DNA of 64,000 nucleotides from Ixodes scapularis (taxonomy: Eukaryota; Arthropoda; Arachnida; Ixodida; Ixodidae). The stretch covers positions 47,144,296-47,208,295 of the forward strand of contig NW_024609880.1 of NCBI RefSeq assembly GCF_016920785.2, in the 5' to 3' direction. The notes below the pieces were generated by a model, which was not told the DNA's origin, searched no databases, and saw only the letters and a program-made list of their open reading frames with translations. Made by a program: the position numbers and the translations under genes. This document shows positions 1-9,489 of this stretch, piece by piece. How positions within the stretch are numbered: position 1 is the stretch's first letter; the number at the start of each line of letters is the position of its first letter.

Positions 1-406
1 TGTCGGTGCGCCTGTTTGGAGAAGGGGAGTCTGAACGAGCCCGTGCGCGGAGCAAGAGGTCATCTCCCGCGGTCCCGAGGGCTCCGCGTACTTTATCCTG
101 CGGGGTAGAGAAGTTGCCGTGCGCGGCAACGGATTTGGCGCTGAGGCGCTTTTGTCGACGTCGGGCTGCCGCGAGCGGCAGCAGCAGCGTGACAGCCTTG
201 TACTATATTCGTTCTTCTTTGTAAATATATCTATCGAAAAACCTCCATCGAGTTCTCCGACTCCTGACTGGCGAGAACAGCAGATCCCCGCACCACCGCA
301 CGACACTCCAGGGTCACCCGGCTCCATCGAAACCCGAGGGAGACGACGGAGTGCCGGGAAAACCACCATCGCTCCTGGAAGGAAGAATCTTTACTGGCCT
401 AGTTAA
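1..406 (+). other. Possible LTR-like remnant cut by the window edge
   Basis: The block has a GC-rich first half, then an AT-rich stretch with TGTAAATATATC near 220, then a C-rich second half. This resembles the R-U5 part of an LTR retrotransposon, but no second LTR, primer-binding site or duplication is visible. The short ORFs here match nothing I recognise. An unassigned GC-rich segment is equally possible. Confidence 0.2.
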
Positions 407-422
407 ATCAGTGGTTGTCCCA

Positions 423-466
423 GCCGACCCAGTCGAACCTCAAACCTGAGGTTCGACTGGGTCGGC
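423..466. repeat. Perfect 20-bp hairpin
   Basis: The arms at 423-442 and 447-466 are perfect reverse complements (starting GCCGACCCAGTCGAACC) around a 4-base AACC loop. This could be a terminator-like or cruciform hairpin or the core of a decayed foldback element. No function can be read from it. Confidence 0.85.
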
Positions 467-479
467 AAACCTCCCGACT

Positions 480-2780
480 TTAGGCAAAATTCGACGAACT
501 TCGACATTTTAAACGGTATTGCCCGACTTCAACACGAACACCTTTTAAATATTAGCGGAAGAAATAATTTCACCGAAGAAATAATGACGTGAATGACCAA
601 CCAATGTTTCCGGGTCATAGCGGGAAACATGTAGGCAGTTATTATTTAGTTAACTTTTAATTAAAACAAATTGAACACACCGATATTGCAGCTTTCCCTT
701 GCCACGAGGCGTGAGCTCGTGTACAATTTCCGCTCATGCGCATAATGTCCAACTTTTGTCTATAAAAGTTCGAGACAGCCCTAGTTGTCGCAGCTAAGAC
801 GGTAGACTCTGATGAACGTTAAATATGCACACGAGCCTCGGCAACAGGCCTTCTGTAGCGGGAGGCGCCCGCCTGAACTGACCGCGTCGGGTCATAAACG
901 TTGCTCCCGATTAAAGAGAGTGGCCGCGTCCGCCGGTCAGCGACGGAAAGGGTTCATTTTATCCGGTCCGGCGAGCACACAAAAAACAATTACACGTTAA
1001 CCGAAGTCTTTCCCCGTTATTCGGTTGTCTGGTCGTTAGTAGTGAGTGACCATTTATAGCGCGCTCCTAAAATCGATTTTTGCAGAGCTCCGTGCGACGT
1101 GCAATGGACAGAAAAGACGCGGCGAGCTTGAACTTTTGGGAGACTTCCTGCGCGACGCGATACCTCTTTACCGAACTGTTCAACATAAAAGAAAAAAAAA
1201 AAGAAAAAAATGGTCAGCGGATATAACCATGCAGACGCCATATAACTGCAGTCTACCCGCCCCCTCTGCATGAACCTCAAAACAACTAATATATATACAT
1301 CTTTCTTTCTCTTTTTTTTTGCCATTGAGTTGTGCAGTTTTGGACACGTAAAGCGTTTATTGAAATATGTATCTGGTAACGTATACGTTTTGAGAGTGAA
1401 CTGGAAAGGACTAAAATTTAATTTTATGACACGGTTTACTCGCTTGTCTAGCGCGTTTGCTGCGGTCGGTAATAATGAGTACAATTATGATACGGCGGGA
1501 GTACGTGGGTGTTGTTATGGGTATTTTCAGCATTCGTACAAACACGTGCACTTCCCACATTACACCGCAGAGTGGTGCGGGCGTGAGCAAAACCACACGC
1601 GTCCATATACACTGATTTAGGTTCGCTTTTTGTTTGTTTGTTTTGGCTTACAACTTTGGTACGGGGATATCGATGACAACACCTGCGAACATGAAGTCTA
1701 GCGTAAAAGGTAAAAACAAGAAAACAATCGGCAAGGCACAACGCTCTGATTCTTTTCGTAATCATGGGGATTGTCTGGGCGGGTACTCAGAGCGGCCAGT
1801 TGTAGCTGTCGGCTGGTTGTCAGTCAGTTGTCGGTTGTTACGGGTGGTTGCCACACGCCTCCGACTCTGTAGCAGAAGGGCACTTGTTGAGCCTCCCGCT
1901 TTTGAACGCCGAGAATCGATCCGAAACACGTTCGAGCGACGACCAGAAAAGGAAGCCGACACTTCTGGTCACGCTTCTTTTAGGGCTGAAGCCTTCCCCT
2001 GTCTTTAATACGCTCTTCGAAGGACTCTATAGAGAAAAGCTCTCCATAGTACACCAATTGTAATTTGTGTAATTATGTGATAAGAGCCATGTTTTTAGTT
2101 GTGAAACCAAGCGATTCGGTTGTACCAATTATGGTATTCTCTAATCAGTTTTCTTTCTGTCCCAATATCAGTGTGTGAATGGCAGCCAGACAAAGTGTTT
2201 GCATAGCAATCTACTTCACGAGGCCCTTCAAAAGTGTTGTTTTCATATTTTTTGTTCTGCAGTCATTTATCTTTCATAAAATAGTAAAGCTTCCCGAAGG
2301 TACACGCTCCAACTTTACTAACGCAATAATACGCGGTTAAAAACATTTTAAATATGATACATAAAAACAAAGATTCGTCTGCCTTGTTAGCCCATTTAGG
2401 TGGTGTTACGTAAAATGCATCCGAGAGTAACCGCTAAATAGTTAGCTCTCAGACAAACAAATGTCTTTTCTGCCCACCACTGATTTCCCAACAATGGACA
2501 AGCATGGCAGGTGCGTAGCCATATTCTAGTATATTTTGTCTAGAACTACACATATATCGCTCACAGGGTTCAGAAACGCACACCGAAAACCTTTCGCGCG
2601 GGTAAAGTGAAAAACGAGCATCCGACCAACTGTTCGCATTCAACAAAGCCGCAACGGTGTCTGCATCCAGCTTCTGCGCGAAAGAGGCGGCGTCGTGCCG
2701 GCGCCAGCAGCCAGCTGCCGCCGCCCGATACCCACAGCCTCCTCCTTGAACGACGCTGTGCAGCTGACGCTTGCCAACCT
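480..2780. other. Unassigned stretch with one TATA-like site
   Basis: No recognisable gene or repeat is seen. A TATAAAAG at 761-768 is followed about 25-30 bases later by GTCGCAG, which resembles a core promoter, but no supported transcript follows. Short poly-A and poly-T runs near 1190-1210 and 1310 account for the Lys/Phe-rich ORFs. Confidence 0.4.
761..800 (+). promoter_or_regulatory. TATA-box-like core promoter candidate
   Basis: TATAAAAGTT lies 25-30 bases upstream of an initiator-like pyrimidine-rich start. It could be a relic LTR or host promoter. Support is the motif and spacing only. Confidence 0.25.
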
Positions 2781-2821
2781 GGTTTGGTCTCTGACAAAGC
2801 TCGACCGTTCACTCCCAAGCT

Positions 2822-2905
2822 GACAGCGTGGTGGGAGCTACGCGTTCGCCGGGCCAATCAAACGCCTCCCTTTCATCAGCTGACAGCGATATCGGCGCGG
2901 TGGTA
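2822..2905 (+). repeat. Copy of a CCAAT/CAGCTGACAG dispersed repeat
   Basis: GCTGACAGCGTGGTGGGAGC followed by CGCGTTCGCCGGGCCAATCA matches the units at 3596-3690 (reverse), 3928-4014 and 6925-6983. The shared order is CAGCTGACAG, then GGTGGAAGCTA, then an inverted GATTGG or CCAATC site. This is a dispersed repeat of unknown class. Confidence 0.5.
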
Positions 2906-3595
2906 TCACTGACCTCCACTGGGGAGCTGGGTAGAGCAGCGGGCAAGCAGATGTGAAGCCACCGGGAGATAGCGGCTTGTCCCGGAGGAAGTGGGCCTTT
3001 AACAGCCTTTCTAACTCTTCCGAGCGTTGGTTCAAACAGTGTGCTAGGCGCTGGATTTTTTTTTTTTTTTTTTTGTTACCTCAAGAGATGAGAGCTTGCA
3101 TGTTGCGGAATGGGAGCGCATGCAGGCTTGAAAGGTCTTCGGGGAAGCCATTTGATGTTTGAAAAGCTACAAGATTATATAATCTAGTTGATCAAGTATG
3201 CATGCCCCACGTTCAAATGCCTCATTCTCGAGATTTAATGCTAAGGGGCATTCTTAAAACCTACTTAAAAGCGCAACAGGGTATTGACCAAAATATTGAC
3301 TGAATGCACTAACCAGCAGACGCTCGACTTCCGGGACATGCATTAACTTCTGGTGGCTTCTCTCGCGCCCGACACCGAGTAAAGCCCCTCGATAAAAAGC
3401 ACGCTTGGCTTTTCTTACAAGTACCGCCATCGTTGCGGGAACCCGGAAGACAGGTGTCACGATTGGCGACGGACAATGTCCGTTGCCATTCGCTTTCAAC
3501 GCCGCTCATTTCAGGGCATTGCCGCCATTTGCTTCCAAGGGCTGCAAGAGGCACGCGCCTCGTGCATTACGGATTGCGCATTTGAAGCGGATATG

Positions 3596-4014
3596 GAGAG
3601 GGAGCGCGTGGTCACGTGGCGAAAGGTTGGCGTACGATTGGTCCAACGAGCACGTAGCTACCCCGCTCTGTCAGCTCAGGGGTGCACGTTGTCTAAACTA
3701 CCTGGTCTTCGTGTCTGCCTCCTTGCGGCAGTGTTCGCCGACCGCCTCGCTGTGTGGGAGTCCCTGAAACTGCTGAAACTCTCCAGGCGGTATCGCCGTT
3801 CGCTCAGGCGTGAGCTGCTCACGCGCCTTCTCTTTCCGCCCAGGAGGGACACGTGGCCGCTGTTGTTGTCGATTATCGCGCGCGCTAATCAGGGACGCGT
3901 GGCGCGTGCGGCATACTCCGCTCGGCCCTCAGCTGACAGGGCGGTGGAAGCTATACGTGTTCGTTGGACCAATCGCGCGTCTGTCTTTGGCCACGTGATC
4001 ACGCTCCCGCCTTG
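3596..4014. mobile_element. Foldback element of the CCAAT/CACGTG family
   Basis: The left arm (about 3596-3690) and right arm (about 3928-4014) are imperfect reverse complements. Each carries CAGCTGACAG, GTTGGACCAATCG and GCCACGTGANCACGC. A third, diverged unit in left-arm orientation follows at about 4030-4120. The interior encodes nothing recognisable. This is probably a non-autonomous DNA element; no clear target duplication was found. Confidence 0.55.
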
Positions 4015-4589
4015 ACGCGGAAACCGGGGCAGGAGTGATGAAAGGGAGACGGTCGATTGGCCCGACGAGCGCGAAGCTTCCACCGTGCACTGCCTGCTTA
4101 GGAGTGCATGCGGGGTAGCCTTCGGAAGCAACCCCGGGTGAAAACGCGCGAGCGCTCAAGCGCGAAATAAAAGCGAGCAAGCGTTTTAGACGAGGAAGTC
4201 GCTGATTTTGTTGTATAGTGTTTTGTATTATTTTACCACTGTCCCGCAAATAATTTTTTTTTACGTAGAACTACGTCTTTCACCGCGCTTGGAAGGGGGT
4301 AAAAAGTTGGGAGATCGATGTCACGAAAACCTGGTCACGGAAGTGTCGTCACACAGACAACACCGGAGTGCCTACCGATTTGCATCGCAGTGCTCCTTGA
4401 CGGCACACCGTGCCTGCTGCCGAGAACTGCGCAGAGCGCGCCCGCGTCCTTTTAATGCGATAGCAATCTTTAGCTGCTCCCTCCCCCCTCCCCGGATTTC
4501 TTGAACATTCCGGCCTCCTAATACGCAGTAGGTATGCGCAGTAGACCATTTCAGCTCATATTCTCACACTCCTTCCCATTCGCACCCTC

Positions 4590-5180
4590 TTCGAAGGGTC
4601 TGAAGGCCTTGACGTCGTCCTAGGGGTCGTCGTAGATGTCGTCTTCGACGTCGTGTTTCAGGACGTCGTCCTAGAGGTCGTCCTAAACGTCTTCTTTGAC
4701 GTCGTTCTCAAGATCGCCCTAGAGGTCGTCCTAGATGTCGTATTTAATGTCGTCCTCTAGGAGGTCCTCCTTGAGGTTGTCCTGGACGAATGCTATCGCA
4801 AGTCGTAGACAACCAACAATAGTAGTTTCTGCAGCGATTTCTTATCTGCTCGCTTGCTCGTTTGCTCTCTTCAACACGACGCGCTCCTGTCTGATTGATA
4901 CGGCAAAGGACGCCGCTCCGGCAGTCAACCTAGACATCGCCCAAGACGTCGTCTTTTATGTCGTCTTCTAGGACGTCATCCTCGGCGTCGTCTTAGAAGC
5001 CGTCCTTGAGGTTGTCCTAGACGCATGCTATCGCAATTCTTGGGCAACCAACAATAGTAGTTTCTGCAGCAATTTCTTATCTGCTGGCTTGCTCGTTTGC
5101 TCGCTCCAACGCGACCCGCTCGTGTCTGTCTGATTGAAACGGCGGCGAAAGACGGCGCTCCGGCAGACGTTGATTCAACA
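4590..5180 (+). repeat. GTCGTCCTAGA minisatellite and duplicated ~240-bp unit
   Basis: Degenerate 12-18-bp units (GTCGTCCTAGANGTC) run from about 4608 to 4780. They are followed by a longer unit containing CAACCAACAATAGTAGTTTC and TTTCTTATCTGCT. That longer unit, including the minisatellite edge, recurs at about 4930-5175. It is a compound tandem repeat. Its open reading frame (DVVL-type repeats) is probably a by-product. Confidence 0.7.
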
Positions 5181-5294
5181 ATCTTCGCTCATCACTCTGG
5201 ACAGCGGCCGAGTGGTCGAACTCGCGTCCTCTGCAGCACGGGCAGTTCACGGGACTCTAAAGCTCAACTCGGCGAAGCGTTAACCACCGCCTCG

Positions 5295-5313
5295 CCCCCC
5301 CCCCCCCCCCCCC
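5295..5313. repeat. Poly(C) run of 19
   Basis: One of about fourteen long C or G homopolymers in the window. A fragment resembling a tRNA A box (GCGGCCGAGTGGTC) lies about 90 bases upstream and may be a decayed SINE head. Confidence 0.9.
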
Positions 5314-5499
5314 TCTCCCCTTCCTCATTCCTTGCGCCACCCACAGGTAGTTCTACGGAAATTTATGCAGCATAGTACACCTATGCATTGATCAATTGTT
5401 TTTTAGCCAGCACCGCGTTGATGTTGCTGGTTCCCGAGCATATCGCTCGTGTTTTCTTTTTTCTTTTGTTTTGTGTATGACTGTGTTATGTATCCATTA

Positions 5500-5699
5500 A
5501 GGCTCATTCACACTGCCCCATTTTCTTAAGTTACGTTACGTATCAGTCACCGAAACATTTGTGTCTCGAATGTCGCGTGTCATGCTTTCTCCTTGAACTG
5601 GTAGCCTCGCTTAATATGAAGCGCAGAGGTCCCGGTGACTTCTCGAAGTATTTCGCAACGTAACTTAACGTTAGAAAATGGGGCATTGTGAATGAGCCT
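5500..5699. mobile_element. 200-bp Harbinger-type MITE with TTA duplication
   Basis: The terminal inverted repeats start AGGCTCATTCACA at 5500 and end as the reverse complement at 5699; about 28 bases match with one mismatch. TTA flanks both ends (5497-5499 and 5700-5702), the 3-bp duplication typical of PIF/Harbinger elements. There is no coding capacity, so it is a MITE. Confidence 0.8.
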
Positions 5700-5702
5700 T
5701 TA

Positions 5703-6980
5703 GCCTTTTCGACTGTAAATATGTTCACGTTACTATAGGTTCTTTATTCTCAGATATTGCCAAACGAGTCTTGCTGCAAGAAATATACTAATAGCACGAA
5801 TGAAGAATTTGGTGCTTGCCGTTTCGTGTGGCTGTTCAATTATGGTCGTGTTCGGGGTTCAACACCCGTCTCCATGTCACCTGTTGCCTGAAACAAAACT
5901 GGTCGAACAAGCTAGCTGGCGAGGGATTGAAGTTGTCTCTTTGAGTAAGCACCCATATTGCATGGCTATGGAGGCAACAAGTCACGGGTTATGATGATAG
6001 TGCAATTAACGCAAATGTGCAAATGAGCTGGACAAGAATGATGATTATAATCCTTGGAAAAGGAGAACGAGGGGGACAAAGGACAAACACTAATCTCCAA
6101 ACACAGCTAAGTAACTGGTGCGCGACCAAAAACTGCTCCTGGTCCTCCTGGTATCGAACCAGTCACATAGCTGTGACTAAAGTGAAAAGAGAGAAGAATG
6201 AGCTTGTCCTGCTCTTTTCAGCCTTCAACAGGGTAAATTGTCAGCGCCACCTAAAGAAGGCAAATGATGTGTAAGTGATTTATTGAACAGATTCAATGAT
6301 GTGTGTGTAAAATGCCTTTACTCTTTTTTATTTATTTCTTCTTCTTCTTCTTATTCATTTATTTATTAATTTTTTTGCCCGTGTTGCATGGTTTTGTTTT
6401 GATATAGGCCATTGGCGAGACAAAGTCAGGGGACTTTGTTTCGCCCTTTGTGCCTTTTGGACCCTCCAAAAAAAGTTCATCTCGCCTTGGGGGAAAATAA
6501 TTGTTTGATTGAAATGTAGGGCACAGTGAACACGAATTCTGCGGCAGCGTTCGGCTGAATCTCGAGTTCAGTCAGTGAAAAATTAGCCCCGGCAGCTGGG
6601 GGACGCCCACTCTTCCCATCTGCCAGGGCGTGATTGGGGAGAGATAGGAGCGAATACTGTGGAGAGGGAAGGCTGTACAGTGGGGTATGACCAAAAAGTG
6701 TGTTAAAGGAACCTATGTTGCCGCAAAATTGCATACGTACCTTTTTGTACTGCATGCTTCACATACATGTTTACAGCGTCAGCTGTACTGGGCTTGTACT
6801 GTGCCGTGTTTCCGAAAACGGATGGAGCATGCGCGCGTTTATCGCAGGTGGCTTTAACGCCGGGAGAGGGCGGGTACAGCAGGAATAACTCTCTCCATTT
6901 TACCGATAATAGTCGCAGTTGAGGTGCAGCGCGTTCGGCCAATCGCGACTGCGGTGGGGGTCATGTGATCCCGCTCCTCG
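5703..6980. other. Mostly unassigned; tRNA-like fragment near 6130-6170
   Basis: On the minus strand, GGTTCGATACCAGG near 6150 resembles a tRNA B box, so a decayed SINE is possible. A CCAAT/CACGTG family fragment sits at about 6925-6983. The rest shows T-rich runs and no recognisable gene. Confidence 0.35.
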
Positions 6981-6983
6981 CCA

Positions 6984-7295
6984 CACTCTAAAAAAAGTTT
7001 GTGCGTCTACTTTCAAGCACAGCACTCGGAGAGCCAATCACCGCAACTTACAGAAGCAGCTCAGCAAATGACAATGCCGAAACATCTGTTTAGACCAAAA
7101 AACGCAGTCCGAGTTGTGACATTAAGCAATGCAAAACGTCACGCTTGCATTGCTTCATATCACAACTCAGACTGCGTTTTTTGGTCTAAACATATGTTTT
7201 CGCCTTGTCACTCGCTGAGCTGCCTCTGTAAGTTGCGGTGATTGGCTTTCCAAGTGTTGTGCGGGAAAGCAGACTCACGGGCGTTTTTTAGAGTG
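6984..7295. mobile_element. Foldback MITE, copy 1 (CACTCTAAAAAA ends)
   Basis: Almost the whole 312 bp folds back: CACTCTAAAAAA opens it and TTTTTTAGAGTG closes it. The arms share the CCAATCACCGCAACTTAC and GTTTAGACCAAAAAACGCAG segments in opposite orientation. It closely matches copy 2 at 40233-40532, and half a copy remains at about 39057-39217. It is non-coding. The possible duplication is only 2 bp, so the superfamily is unclear. Confidence 0.85.
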
Positions 7296-7829
7296 CACCT
7301 GTTCTTTCTCGACTTCGGTCGCCCGTTGCCTCGGCGCTCCAAGCCTTGGCGCGCGGAAGAGTGGAACGGCCGAAGCATATATACACCGGAGCAAGACGCG
7401 GCTGCTCGGCGGCGAAGACGCGCCCGTGAGAGCGAACGTCGTCGATGTGTAGGCGCTGACGGTCCCACCCTGGGTGTTAGGATGGACTCACTGGCGCGAC
7501 CAAGTAATCTGTGCAGAGCCTCCGCGAGAACGTGCTTATACTCTATTCAAAAGAAGCTGAAGCGGTTTTGTATATTGCAGCCAAATGCTAAAAGCATGAG
7601 CTAGCCCGCGTTCCCGGCTTTGAGAAATAAATGCATTTCTAGCGCGGGTGCTCGGTCTGCCCATCCTGGCAGACCGACCCTACGCTCCATAAGCACTAAA
7701 CGTCCAATTTGACTCTTTATTTTTCTCGGTCTGTGGGAAAACGTTTTGAGATAGCTACCTCGCGCTCTCGTGCTTGTGGCACTGGCTGCAGTCTCGGCTT
7801 TAGAGTGAACGGAGTACAGTGCTAACTAA

Positions 7830-8790
7830 AGGCCTGTTCACACATACAGCGGAGCCCGAAGTTAGCGCTACGTGAGCGCTTCAAGGAGCGCTCATGTGGC
7901 GTTTCCTGGCGCGTGACTTTGTTCTAATAAAGCGCGTGATAAGTGCTTTTGCAGCGCCTTGTTAGCGCTTCAGTAGCGCCGTGTTAGCGCTTCAGTAGCG
8001 CTTTGTTAGCGCTCCAGTAGCGCCTTCTTCTTGTACCGCGGTTACTGCTGCGGTTTAGCGCGTGCACTGCGGTTCCGGTCCCTGTGGTTGGGTGCATCAC
8101 CAGCACTATGGCGGACATGTAGGACGCTACAATAGAAACGCGACAAGTTCTGTTACATACGCAATTAGTGCATATGTGTGTAGACGGCTTAACTCCCAGA
8201 AGAGCCTTCTGGGTGCGCGAAATCTTTCGCCACCGTGATACCGACGGGTACCCGGGGAACCTTGTTCCTAAGCTGAGGGACGAGAGTTCTTTCGAATGGG
8301 ATTATTTTTGGAACAGCGTGTCTTTGAAACCAGGGTCACGCATGTCGAATAGAAATCGATTAGGTCGTACCCATCAACTAGTCGCTCAAAGTCCATGACT
8401 CCGGATCATCTGCACGACCGTTTGCTTGGAGAGCGGCTCTTTTACTCCCTCTTCTTATTTATGTTATTTATTTATTCATACTGTTGGCCCATTGGCCGTT
8501 ACAGGAGTGGGTTCACCACCAAAGGAAAGGCAACAACGGACTCGCCGTACACGCGCTGTTCCGCAACAGCAAGCACGGCTCAAGGAGCGTGAGAGCGCCA
8601 ACAGAGCGCTTCTCAAGTGCTAACAAAGCGCATCTGAAGCGCTAAGAGAGCGCTTCTGAAGCGCTAAGAGAGCGCTGTTGAAGCGCTAACCGAGCGCTAC
8701 GACACGCGCTACAGGAAGCGCCACATGAGCGCCCATTCGAGCGCTCACGTAGCGCTAACTTAGCGCTCCGCTGTATGTGTGAACAGGCCT
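7830..8790. mobile_element. 961-bp Harbinger-type element with AGCGCT arrays
   Basis: Inverted termini AGGCCTGTTCACACATACAG are flanked by TAA on both sides (7827-7829 and 8791-8793), the PIF/Harbinger signature. Both subterminal regions carry arrays of the palindrome AGCGCT, about 7 exact copies on the left and 10 on the right. The middle keeps a short coding relic (see 8104-8398). A partial relative lies at 54077-54300. Overall it is a non-autonomous deletion derivative. Confidence 0.85.
8104..8398 (+). pseudogene. Harbinger transposase N-terminal remnant
   Basis: After an ATG-GCG-GAC start and an early in-frame stop, the frame reads PRRAFWVREIFRHRDTDGYP, then NLVPKLRDE and FEWDYFW. The pattern of an Arg-rich stretch, W-V, a charged helix, a G-Y/N-L motif, an L-R-D/E motif and then aromatic residues is what I expect from the start of PIF/Harbinger DDE transposases. 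Nothing after about residue 80 resembles the catalytic core, which has been deleted and replaced by the right subterminal array. The assignment rests on motif recognition plus the element's ends and duplication. Confidence 0.55.
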
Positions 8791-8793
8791 TAA

Positions 8794-9340
8794 TGCCACT
8801 AAATAAGCTACGCTTCAGAGTAATGACACTCATCCATTTTGGGGCATAAAATCATGGTTCCTAGTTATTTGAAGCTTTATGTGAAGTCACAGGAAACGTT
8901 TTTCCGTCCCCTACAAATGTTTAAACAGTTCGCGACAGAGCAAAGCAATTTCCTAACACCGAATCTAAAGCTGAGGAAGTCGCACTTTTGAATCATGACG
9001 ATCGGAAGTTGCGCCTATTCTGCGCCAAGCACCAAGATGGCGACGCCCACAGCAACATCGGGGAACAGAGTGCCGATACTCTAAGCGTAGCTCATTTAGT
9101 GGCTCTAGTGAGGTCTTCTGGGTATGTTCGCTTGTGGTTTACGCGAGACATCACGCGACGGAACATCACCGGAAGTTCCATTCAGTCACGACGCAGTATC
9201 ATCGAAATGGCACACCAGCTGACGCTGTTTATTCGCATAGCATCAAATAATCGTCCTCCGCGCACAACTATTGTTTTTTTTGTTTTTTTTTGCTGTTTAG
9301 GTTACTGGGGGTTTACTCGTGAACATTTTTAGTCACCCCT
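8794..9340. other. Unassigned stretch
   Basis: No repeat or gene recognised. The 114-codon ORF at 8988-9332 has no recognisable motif. Confidence 0.35.
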
Positions 9341-9344
9341 GAAG

Positions 9345-9390
9345 AAGGAGTCAAGTCGACCCCGAAACGTTGGGAACTGTTTGTTTCTAA
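9345..9390 (+). ncRNA. Hammerhead-like core, possibly from a Penelope-like element
   Basis: CTGAAGA is followed by a short, mostly paired arm (GGAGTC with GACCCC, loop AAGT) and then CGAAACGTTGGGAAC. This reproduces the CTGANGA...GAAA core of a hammerhead ribozyme, with a possible short stem III. Penelope-like retroelements are known to carry such motifs. A convincing stem I is not visible, so this is a degenerate candidate. Confidence 0.3.
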
Positions 9391-9409
9391 ACTTTTGGTT
9401 TGAGTTTTC

Positions 9410-9484
9410 TTTTTTTTTTTTTTTTTTTTTTTTTTGAATTTTCAAAATAACCTCTACAAAAAAAAAAAAAAAAAAAAAAAAAAG
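9410..9484. repeat. Paired poly(T) and poly(A) runs
   Basis: A run of about 25 T is separated by some 20 bases from a run of about 25 A, so the two can fold on each other. They may mark the tails of two opposed retroposed copies. Confidence 0.7.
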
Positions 9485-9489
9485 AAAAC

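Noticed and set aside
1017..1484. 155-codon minus-strand ORF
   Set aside because: It spans poly-A and poly-T tracts, has overlapping ORFs on the other strand and no domain; chance ORF.
3476..4015. 179-codon plus-strand ORF, the second longest in the window
   Set aside because: It runs through both arms of a foldback repeat; its length comes from GC-rich repeat sequence.
5205..5280. Possible tRNA gene at the GCGGCCGAGTGGTC motif
   Set aside because: No matching B box or cloverleaf follows; at best a decayed SINE head.
6300..6380. Short TTC/TTA tandem tracts as a CRISPR-like or regulatory array
   Set aside because: Simple microsatellite only; no regular spacers, and this is a eukaryotic genome.
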